This document shows, one piece after another, positions 57,790 through 64,000 of a stretch of DNA of 64,000 nucleotides. The position numbers were made by a program, and so were the translations under genes. The notes under the pieces were generated by a model that was not told the DNA's origin, did no database searches, and saw nothing but the letters and a program-made list of their open reading frames with translations. Positions within the stretch are counted from its first letter, which is position 1; each line of letters begins with the position of its first letter. Origin of the DNA: Desulfosporosinus shakirovi (GTDB lineage: Bacteria > Bacillota > Desulfitobacteriia > Desulfitobacteriales > Desulfitobacteriaceae); the NCBI RefSeq assembly GCF_020595055.1, contig NZ_JAJDOO010000016.1, forward strand, positions 47,126 to 111,125, read 5' to 3'.

Positions 57790-58953
57790 ATGAGAAGAAT
57801 GTTTTCAATAGCGACTGCAGCCTTATTAAGTCTTGCTCTCGTAACCGGTTGCGGAGCAACTGGCGGACAAAAGTCGGCTGAAGTTATTAAGGTTGGTGGA
57901 AACTTAGAGCTTAGTGGAGGGGCAGCTGCTTTTGGACAATATGCAGAGAAAGCTATTAAGTTAGCGTTTGATCAGCAAAATGCTAAAGGTGGAGTACTTG
58001 GAAAGCAATTAGAATACGTATCTGCGGATAATAAGTCTGACCCTGGAGAATCGACCGTAGCTTCAACTAAGCTTGCAACACAAAATAAAGTAGTTGCCAT
58101 ACTTGGACCTATGACTAGTGGAAATACTTTAGCTGCTGTTCAAGTGGTTACAGATAGCAAAGTTCCTTTGATAACTCCAACAGGAACATCGGACAATGTT
58201 ACATTTGAAAACGGAAAAGTAAAACCATGGATCTTCCGGGCCTGTTTTATTGACCCTTTCCAAGGTCAAGTAGCCGCTAATTTTGCAACGGATACACTTA
58301 AAGCAAAGACCGCGGCCCTTTTTATTGACCAAAAGGGAGATTACTCCAAAGGTTTAGCTACTTCTTTCAAGGAGAATTTCGAAAGATCGGGCGGTAAAAT
58401 TGTTGAAGAAGAACAGTATGTTGCTGGCAGTGATTTAGATTTCCGTGCTACGTTGGTACGTATCAAAGCTTCTAATCCAGATGTGGTTTTTGTCCCTGGA
58501 TATTATCAAGAAGTCGGACTAATCGTTAAGCAAGCTCGTGAAATGGAGATGAAGCAAACATTCATGGGCGGAGATGGTTGGGGCTCCCCGCAATTAGTGG
58601 ACGTTGCTGGAGCAGCAGCTCTTGAGAATACTTATTATGTCAACCATGGAGCAATGGATGATCCAGGAATGACCCAATTTATTAAAGACTTCAAAGAAAA
58701 ATATAGTTCTGAACCCGATACCTTTGCGGCGTTGGGCTATGATACGGCAAACCTCTTAATTAAAGCGATCGAGAATGCTGGAGGTACAGAATCCGAAAAT
58801 TTGAGGAGTGCTCTGGAAAACATGAAGGGCTTCCAAGGCATCAGTGGAGAATTGAATGTAGATCCAGCGACTCACAACCCAGTCAAAAGTGCCGCCATCT
58901 TGCAATTTAAAGACGGCAAGAGTGTATTTATGACAAAGGTAAATCCAAAATAA
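57790..58953 (+). CDS. livJ: Branched-chain amino-acid ABC transporter, substrate-binding lipoprotein
   Basis: Type I periplasmic-binding-fold (LivJ/Leu-Ile-Val binding) protein of the extracytoplasmic side. Signal peptide with lipobox VTGC (C21), then VGGNLELSGGAAAFGQYAEKAIKLAF and ILGPMTSGNTLAAVQVV. 387 residues. GAGAGGGG precedes the ATG. A strong terminator and a repeat separate it from livH, so it is expected to be made in excess over the permease. Confidence 0.95.
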   Translation: MRRMFSIATAALLSLALVTGCGATGGQKSAEVIKVGGNLELSGGAAAFGQYAEKAIKLAFDQQNAKGGVLGKQLEYVSADNKSDPGESTVASTKLATQNKVVAILGPMTSGNTLAAVQVVTDSKVPLITPTGTSDNVTFENGKVKPWIFRACFIDPFQGQVAANFATDTLKAKTAALFIDQKGDYSKGLATSFKENFERSGGKIVEEEQYVAGSDLDFRATLVRIKASNPDVVFVPGYYQEVGLIVKQAREMEMKQTFMGGDGWGSPQLVDVAGAAALENTYYVNHGAMDDPGMTQFIKDFKEKYSSEPDTFAALGYDTANLLIKAIENAGGTESENLRSALENMKGFQGISGELNVDPATHNPVKSAAILQFKDGKSVFMTKVNPK

Positions 58954-59008
58954 TAACCGAACTCTAGTAAATCTTATCTAACCATCGGATAAAGTTACAA
59001 TTGTTACA

Positions 59009-59043
59009 AAAAAAGGAGGGAGGACAAACCCTCCCTCCTTTTT
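59009..59043 (+). terminator. Terminator between livJ and livH
   Basis: AAGGAGGGAGG / CCTCCCTCCTT stem around ACAAAC followed by TTTTT, 56 nt after livJ. Confidence 0.9.
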
Positions 59044-59138
59044 GTAGAAAGTCAGACTCCCATGCCTGCCTGTGGTATACGAAACGGATGGAGAACTTCT
59101 CACTAAGATCTATAGTATTATAGAGTTTCCATGAATGA

Positions 59139-59175
59139 AAAGTATAAACTGACTGTACCAGTCAGTTTATACTTT
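59139..59175. repeat. Perfect 17-bp inverted repeat in the livJ-livH gap
   Basis: AAAGTATAAACTGACTG - TAC - CAGTCAGTTTATACTTT. It directly precedes repeat R5; a shorter AAAGTAT/ATACTTT pair stands in the same place before R3. Confidence 0.85.
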
Positions 59176-59345
59176 CTGAAAGGTCCCTTCTCGCCATCCT
59201 ATCCTGCAAGAAGGCTAATCCGTGCGAAGACAGTAGTCTTAGGGCTGCAGGGACACTCGGCTGTCCTTGGCCAGCGGTCCCTTCCCTCTTTCCATGACGG
59301 CGTTACAAAACTTAAACATCTTGTTCAAGTCATGGCAGGAATCTG
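59176..59345 (+). repeat. Dispersed structured repeat, copy R5 (livH leader)
   Basis: Contains GGTCCCTTCTCGCCATCC, CTGCAGGGACACTCGGC, TGTCCTTGGCCAGCG and the hairpin-like CTTAAACATCTTGTTCAAG. About 50 nt of unique sequence separates it from livH. The long open frame across it is not coding. Confidence 0.7.
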
Positions 59346-59399
59346 TTAATTGCGCGAGTCATTTTCTTAAATAGTTATTCGGAGTTGGGAGTTGAAAAG

Positions 59400-60290
59400 A
59401 TGGGAAATGTAACTGAGCAAGTATTGCAACAGATAGTGAATGGTCTGTCGCTAGGAAGTATCTACGCTTTAGTTGCTCTAGGCTATACCATGGTCTACGG
59501 TATTATTAAGCTTATAAACTTCGCTCACGGCGATGTAATGATGGTCGGAGCGTATGCCGGATGGTTTGCGACAACGACACTGCATTTGTCGTTTATTCCA
59601 GCGTTACTTATAGCAATGGTTGTAAGCGCAATCCTTGGCGTTTTGATTGAACGGATTGCTTATAAACCTTTGCGCAACGCTACACGGATTGCATCATTGA
59701 TTACGGCTATTGGAGTTTCGTTTTTCTTGGAGTATGGGGGAATGTTAGTTGTATCTCCTCAGATGCGTACTTATCCTCCTGTTTTTCCCGATACGATTTG
59801 GAATGTCGGTGGGATTATCATTAAATATGGCGATATCGTCATGATTCTTACCTCGATCATTCTTATGATACTTTTACATGTCATTGTAAAGTATTCAAAG
59901 ATAGGAAAAGCAATGCGTGCGGTATCTTTTGATAATGAAGCAGCTCTGCTGATGGGAATTAATGTAAATAACACGATTTCAGCGACTTTTGCAATCGGAT
60001 CTGCACTTGCCGCTGCAGCTGGGGTACTAATGGGGGTATACTTTAATACCATTAATCCTTTAATGGGAATCATCCCTGGACTTAAGGCGTTTGTGGCTGC
60101 AGTCCTAGGGGGTATCGGGATTATTCCTGGTGCAATGGTCGGAGGATTCTTCTTAGGGCTTACAGAATCCTTTGTCAGCGGTCTGGGAGCCTCGACTTGG
60201 CGAGATGCGGTAGCATTTCTAATTCTAATTCTTGTTCTCATCATTAAGCCAAGCGGGCTCTTTGGTAAGAACATCCGTGAGAAAGTGTAG
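59400..60290 (+). CDS. livH: Branched-chain amino-acid ABC transporter permease LivH
   Basis: Membrane-spanning permease of the BPD_transp_2 family, 296 residues, about eight hydrophobic segments. Conserved segments are NGLSLGSIYALVALGYTMVYGIIKLINFAHGD near the start and NEAALLMGINVN and FVAAVLGGIGIIPGAMVGG later. ATG at 59400 with GGGAG 8 nt upstream; a TTG five codons upstream is less likely. Confidence 0.96.
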   Translation: MGNVTEQVLQQIVNGLSLGSIYALVALGYTMVYGIIKLINFAHGDVMMVGAYAGWFATTTLHLSFIPALLIAMVVSAILGVLIERIAYKPLRNATRIASLITAIGVSFFLEYGGMLVVSPQMRTYPPVFPDTIWNVGGIIIKYGDIVMILTSIILMILLHVIVKYSKIGKAMRAVSFDNEAALLMGINVNNTISATFAIGSALAAAAGVLMGVYFNTINPLMGIIPGLKAFVAAVLGGIGIIPGAMVGGFFLGLTESFVSGLGASTWRDAVAFLILILVLIIKPSGLFGKNIREKV

Positions 60291-60299
60291 GTGACAAAC

Positions 60300-61253
60300 A
60301 TGGGTAAGCGAATTAATCGTCAAAGTGTTGTAACCTTACTGGGGGTACTGCTTGTTTATGCCATCGTTCAGGGCAGTATTCTAATGGATATTTTACCTCC
60401 TTTTGTAGCTCTTACTTTGATCCAGGTTTGTATCTTTATCATTCTATCGACTAGTTTAAACTTGATTAATGGGATAACCGGTCAGTTTTCAATTGGACAT
60501 GCAGGTTTTATGGCTATTGGGGCATACATGGCTGCGATTGTTGTTGTTAAATTTCAAGGGCCGCTTATGCTGGCGCTTCTTGCTGGGGCACTTGTGTCCG
60601 CATTGGCGGGTTTTTTGATTGGGCTGCCTACGTTACGGCTTAAGGGAGACTATCTAGCGATTGCTACCCTTGGATTTGGGGAAATTGTACGAATTATCTT
60701 TTTGAATATGGAGTATGTCGGAGGGGCTTCAGGATTTTCAGTGCCGAAAACTATTACTTGGACATGGGCTTTTTGGCTCATGGTTATAAGTGTTGTCATT
60801 ATTCGGAACTTTATTTATTCTACGCACGGTCGAGCATGCATCTCTATTCGTGAGAACGAAATCGCTGCAGATGTCATGGGTATTAATACTACTAAGTATA
60901 AGATCATGGCGTTCACAATTGGGGCCTTCTTTGCTGGATTAGCGGGTGGAATTTATGCCAATTATCTATACATTATTCAGCCATTAACGTTCAGTTTTCT
61001 TAAATCCTTTGATATTTTAGTTATGGTTGTACTTGGAGGGTTAGGAAGCTTGACGGGCAGCATTCTTGGAGCAGTGGTGATGACGGTTGTTTCCGCCGCA
61101 TTATCTGGTTGGCCGGAATGGCGACTTGTGATTACTGCTATACTTTTGATAGTAATGATGATTTTTAGGCCGAAGGGACTATTAGGAACTAAAGAATTTA
61201 GCTTAAGTTTCCTCGGAAAGAAGGGTGAGAAAAATGCCTCTTCTAAAGATTGA
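60300..61253 (+). CDS. livM: Branched-chain amino-acid ABC transporter permease LivM
   Basis: Second permease subunit, 317 residues. INGITGQFSIGHAGFMAIGAY, GLPTLRLKGDYLAIATLGFGEIVRI and ISIRENEIAADVMGINTTKYK are family landmarks. ATG at 60300, 9 nt after livH, with AGGTGA upstream; a GTG three codons earlier overlaps nothing but lacks spacing. Confidence 0.96.
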   Translation: MGKRINRQSVVTLLGVLLVYAIVQGSILMDILPPFVALTLIQVCIFIILSTSLNLINGITGQFSIGHAGFMAIGAYMAAIVVVKFQGPLMLALLAGALVSALAGFLIGLPTLRLKGDYLAIATLGFGEIVRIIFLNMEYVGGASGFSVPKTITWTWAFWLMVISVVIIRNFIYSTHGRACISIRENEIAADVMGINTTKYKIMAFTIGAFFAGLAGGIYANYLYIIQPLTFSFLKSFDILVMVVLGGLGSLTGSILGAVVMTVVSAALSGWPEWRLVITAILLIVMMIFRPKGLLGTKEFSLSFLGKKGEKNASSKD

Positions 61254-62001
61254 AAAACTCTCTAAGTCGTTTGGTGGATTAAAAGCAGTTTCAAATCTAA
61301 ATATTGAGATTAACGAAGGGGAACTGATCGGATTAATAGGTCCGAACGGGGCCGGAAAAACTACGGCTTTTAATTTACTCACAGGAGTATACGAACAAAC
61401 AGAAGGAAAAATATTGTTTCAGGATAAGGATATGAGAGGGCTTAAACCCTATCATGTCACCCAGCGAGGAATGGCACGGACATTTCAAAATATCCGATTA
61501 TTTAGCGATTTGAGCGTCATAGATAATGTCAAGATTGCCTACCATCAACGAAGCTCATACGGAATCTTTAGTGCGTTCCTTCGCCTTCCAAGCTATTACG
61601 TCGGGGAAGAAGAGATGCAACGAAAGGCTATGGAGTTGTTAAAGATCTTTAATCTTGACCATAAGGCAGAAGAAATTGCGAAGAATTTGCCTTATGGTGA
61701 ACAACGACGCTTAGAGATTGCTCGTGCCCTGGGAACTGAGCCCAAACTCCTATTGCTGGATGAGCCTGCTGCAGGTATGAATCCTCAAGAAACACATGAC
61801 CTGATGAATCTTATTCGTTGGATACGGGAAAAGTTTAAGCTTACGATTCTGTTAATCGAGCATGATATGTCTTTAGTTATGGGTGTGTGTGAACGCATCT
61901 ATGTTTTAGATTACGGAATGATTATAGCTCAAGGGGCACCAGATGAAATCAAGAGCAATCCCAAAGTCATTGAGGCTTATCTAGGGGAGGAGGTTGTCTG
62001 A
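61234..62001 (+). CDS. livG: Branched-chain amino-acid ABC transporter ATPase LivG
   Basis: 255-residue ATP-binding subunit: Walker A GPNGAGKTTAFNLL, signature LPYGEQRRLEIARAL, Walker B LLLLDEPAAGMNP and a switch His (IEHDM). The Q-loop is in ARTFQNIRLF. It overlaps livM by about 20 nt; ATG at 61234 with GGGTGAG upstream. Confidence 0.96.
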   Translation: MPLLKIEKLSKSFGGLKAVSNLNIEINEGELIGLIGPNGAGKTTAFNLLTGVYEQTEGKILFQDKDMRGLKPYHVTQRGMARTFQNIRLFSDLSVIDNVKIAYHQRSSYGIFSAFLRLPSYYVGEEEMQRKAMELLKIFNLDHKAEEIAKNLPYGEQRRLEIARALGTEPKLLLLDEPAAGMNPQETHDLMNLIRWIREKFKLTILLIEHDMSLVMGVCERIYVLDYGMIIAQGAPDEIKSNPKVIEAYLGEEVV

Positions 62002-62705
62002 TGCTTGTCCTTGAAGATGTCAATGTTTACTATGGTGCCATTCATGCCCTTAAAGGGATTTCCCTCGAGGTTAATCAGGGCGAAATTGTAACCCTAATCG
62101 GCTCAAATGGTGCAGGGAAAAGTACAAGTCTTAAGACTATTTCGGGATTGTTGCGACCGAAAGATGGCAAGGTAATGTTTAAAGGTGCAGACCTGGCCAG
62201 TATAGCTCCACAAACTATTGTTGCCCAGGGAATATCTCAGGTTCCAGAAGGACGGCGAGTATTTGCCAATATGACTGTTATCGAGAACTTGGAACTTGGG
62301 GCATACTTGCGTAAAGACAAGTCAGGTATTAAAGAAGATATGAAACGAGTATATGAGTTATTTCCACGTTTGCTTGAAAGGAAGAACCAACTTTCGGGTA
62401 CCTTATCTGGAGGAGAACAACAAATGCTAGCGATGGGTCGAGCCCTAATGTCCAAACCCCAGTTGCTTCTTCTCGATGAACCTTCAATGGGTTTAGCTCC
62501 TATCTTGGTAAAACAAATATTCTCAATCATAAAGGAAATTAATGCTAGCGGAACAACGATTTTACTTGTAGAACAGAATGCTCATATGGCGCTTTCTATA
62601 GCCAACCGGGCTTACGTATTAGAGACAGGTAAAATTGTGCTTTCAGGAGATGCTAAACAATTAGCGGCTAGTGAAGAAGTCCGTAAGGCCTACTTAGGAG
62701 GCTAA
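62001..62705 (+). CDS. livF: Branched-chain amino-acid ABC transporter ATPase LivF
   Basis: 234-residue second ATPase: Walker A GSNGAGKSTSLKTI, signature LSGGEQQMLAMGRAL, Walker B LLLLDEPSMGLAP, H-loop region VEQNAHMAL. Its ATG shares one base with the livG stop (TGATG). Together livJHMGF form a complete importer for leucine, isoleucine and valine or related substrates. Confidence 0.96.
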   Translation: MLVLEDVNVYYGAIHALKGISLEVNQGEIVTLIGSNGAGKSTSLKTISGLLRPKDGKVMFKGADLASIAPQTIVAQGISQVPEGRRVFANMTVIENLELGAYLRKDKSGIKEDMKRVYELFPRLLERKNQLSGTLSGGEQQMLAMGRALMSKPQLLLLDEPSMGLAPILVKQIFSIIKEINASGTTILLVEQNAHMALSIANRAYVLETGKIVLSGDAKQLAASEEVRKAYLGG

Positions 62706-62747
62706 ATGCATATATAAAGACAAGGCAGAGCAGATCTTCAAATCTGC

Positions 62748-62858
62748 CCCGTCTAGCCATCACGGCACTATGCCATCGATGGCGGTGTACTAACCTCGAA
62801 CATCTTTGTTCGAGTCATGGCGGTGCTCTAATCTCAACCATTCTTGGTTGAGTTTTGG
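62748..62858 (+). repeat. Dispersed structured repeat, copy R6
   Basis: TGCCATCGATGGCGGTGTA (14 of 16 bases as in R3), hairpin CTCGAA/TTCGAG (62795-62814), ATGGCGGTGCTCTAATCTC and a second hairpin CTCAACCA/TGGTTGAG (62833-62852). It follows livF after a GCAGAT/ATCTGC hairpin without a T-run. The rest of the gap to 62984 is unrecognised. Confidence 0.7.
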
Positions 62859-62984
62859 TAACAGGGGCACTTGACCTTATGGAAATAACAAAAGCGGCTT
62901 CTAAGCATCTGCCGGCTACACTAGCTTGGTGCCAAAGAGTGACATTAACAAGGCCGAGATCTAAAGTGGAAAGGGGTAATTGTA

Positions 62985-63611
62985 ATGTATGTTCGTCAAT
63001 TTATGACAGCTCAAGTTTTCACAGTCACTCCCGAAAAAACTATTGCTGATACAATGGCTCTTATGCGAGAAAAGAAGATTAGCCGAATGCCGGTCGTAGA
63101 AAAGGGGAAACTTGTTGGATTAGTAACAGATGGGGATCTTCGCGAGGTCTCTCCTTCCCCGGCAACAACTTTGAGTATTTTTGAACTCAACTATCTTATA
63201 GCTAAAACTCCTATCCGTGAAGTAGCGATTAAAAAGGTTGTGACCTGTCACCCCGACACTCAAATTGAGGACGCAGCTTTGCTAATGCGAGATCACAAAA
63301 TTGGAGGATTGCCTGTCGTTGATGGAGGCAAGGTAGTCGGGATTATCACGGGCTCAGATATAATGGATGCCTTTTTAGATATTATGGGATTTCGTAGCCC
63401 AGGACAGCGCGTAATGATTGAAACTAAGGATCAAGTTGGTGTTATGCTAGATCTTGCTCTATCAACCAAGGAGTTTGATGTTAATATTGGAAGTTTAGCC
63501 GTATATCATCTCAGAGATAATCAAATTCAAATTCTTGCACGCCTCCAAGGTGATCAAGTAGCTGAAGTTGAAGCGTCCCTGAAAAAAAAAGGATACAAGA
63601 TTAAAAAATAG
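62985..63611 (+). CDS. CBS-CBS-ACT domain protein (AcuB-like)
   Basis: 208 residues: CBS 1 (about 7-60, TVTPEKTIADTMALM), CBS 2 (about 78-130, VTCHPDTQIEDAALLM) and a C-terminal ACT-like domain (140-208, QRVMIETKDQVGVMLDLALS). Such proteins bind adenylates and/or amino acids to regulate partners; AcuB of Bacillus influences acetoin use. Following the liv operon an amino-acid-sensing role is conceivable, but the intervening repeat suggests separate transcription. ATG with AAAGGGG upstream; terminator follows. Confidence 0.85.
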   Translation: MYVRQFMTAQVFTVTPEKTIADTMALMREKKISRMPVVEKGKLVGLVTDGDLREVSPSPATTLSIFELNYLIAKTPIREVAIKKVVTCHPDTQIEDAALLMRDHKIGGLPVVDGGKVVGIITGSDIMDAFLDIMGFRSPGQRVMIETKDQVGVMLDLALSTKEFDVNIGSLAVYHLRDNQIQILARLQGDQVAEVEASLKKKGYKIKK

Positions 63612-63630
63612 AGGTTAGCGGACGACTAAA

Positions 63631-63677
63631 GAAAGCACTGAAGTGAATGTGAATTCACTCAGTGCTTTCTGTTTTTT
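63631..63677 (+). terminator. Terminator after the CBS-ACT gene
   Basis: GAAAGCACTG ... CAGTGCTTTC stem with an inner AGTGAA/TTCACT pairing, followed by TGTTTTTT. Confidence 0.9.
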
Positions 63678-63827
63678 AAATACTTTAGAAGCCATTCATC
63701 CTATTTAGGGTTTGCTAAATTCTCATAAAAGCTAGATACCAGAAGGGTTTGAGGTCATGTTCGTCGAAATTATGTGCATGGAAAAGATTCATATTATATC
63801 AAAAAGCGTGCACATGGAGGATAAAAA

Positions 63828-64000
63828 ATGTACCGAAAACCTGATCCACAGATAACAATAGATGATTTCATCCTCCCGTTTTCGGGAAAACTCAGTGCTG
63901 ATAATCGGTGGGTTCAATTAGCCAAAATTATTCCCTGGGATGAACTCGAAAAAGAATATTCGTTTATGTTTCCTAGTGACCGAGGTAATGTTGCTAAACC
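63828..64000 (+). CDS. Transposase N-terminus (IS4/IS5/IS1182-like), cut by the window edge
   Basis: From ATG at 63828 (TGGAGG 8 nt upstream) the frame reads MYRKPDPQITIDDFILPFSG, KLSADNRWVQLAKIIPWDE and so on to the window end (57 residues) without a stop. This is the N-terminal DUF772-type domain of transposases such as IS1182. The catalytic DDE domain lies outside, so intactness cannot be judged; the left terminal repeat was not identified in the 150 nt before it. Confidence 0.75.
   Translation, partial: MYRKPDPQITIDDFILPFSGKLSADNRWVQLAKIIPWDELEKEYSFMFPSDRGNVAK

Noticed and set aside
59131..59349. 72-codon open frame KGPFSPS...
   Set aside because: It lies entirely in repeat R5 and a hairpin, shares codons with the false serS extension and lacks a ribosome-binding site.
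62855..63049. 64-codon open frame before the CBS-ACT gene
   Set aside because: Overlaps repeat R6 and the real gene in another frame; no ribosome-binding site or conserved motif.

Overview
The window is the replication-origin region of a low-G+C, endospore-forming Firmicute. The gene order rnmV-rsmA / metG-tatD-yabE / holB-ricT-yabA-rsmI / csfB / bofA / recR-ybaB-dnaX / SRP RNA / serS / pdxST / gyrAB / remB-recF-dnaN-dnaA / oriC / rpmH-rnpA-yidD-yidC-jag-mnmEG-rsmG / soj-spo0J / yyaC matches the Bacillus subtilis origin arc. A one-piece pyruvate:ferredoxin oxidoreductase, a SelB factor, a GerA-GerB-GerB-GerC operon, BofA, Gin and YyaC point to an anaerobic spore-forming clostridium. The content fits Peptococcaceae (Desulfosporosinus/Desulfitobacterium-like), but that genus-level placement is inference from gene content, not from a search.

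Layout. From base 1 to about 40.7 kb almost everything is on the minus strand. From 41.0 kb to the end almost everything is on the plus strand. The switch is at oriC: DnaA boxes lie on both sides of dnaA, and a DnaA-trio-like unwinding element lies between dnaA and dnaN. The only genes that run against this replication-codirectional pattern are abrB (9.4 kb) and yyaC (53 kb).

Left arm: rRNA maturation (rnmV, rsmA), cell-wall and spore-cortex enzymes (GH18 lipoprotein, CwlD-like amidase, two 3D-domain proteins), metG-tatD, an AbrB-type regulator, the rsmI-yabA-ricT-holB cluster, an Orn/Lys/Arg decarboxylase, a sporulation/germination block (csfB, gerC, two tandem gerB copies, gerA, bofA), PFOR, recR-ybaB-dnaX, the SRP RNA, five tRNAs (three Ser, two Arg) around tadA, serS, pdxT-pdxS, gyrA-gyrB, remB, recF, dnaN and dnaA.

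Right arm: ribosome and RNA processing with membrane insertion (rpmH, rnpA, yidD, yidC, jag), tRNA/rRNA modification (mnmE, mnmG, rsmG), a VanW/G5 protein, the partition genes soj-spo0J with two perfect parS sites exactly 300 bp apart, a frameshifted DUF554 gene, a DUF4446 protein, yyaC, a YkvI-like permease, a TPR protein, selB, a branched-chain amino-acid (liv) ABC transporter operon, a CBS-CBS-ACT protein and the start of a transposase cut by the window edge.

The least explained signals are intergenic. A modular family of structured repeats occurs in front of serS, gyrB, rnpA, livH and the CBS-ACT gene, always in the same orientation relative to the downstream gene, with a diverged inverted piece after spo0J. 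The spo0J-DUF554 interval has its own strong promoter, a run of hairpins that could be a roughly 270-nt non-coding RNA, and a 44-bp palindrome between the two parS sites.
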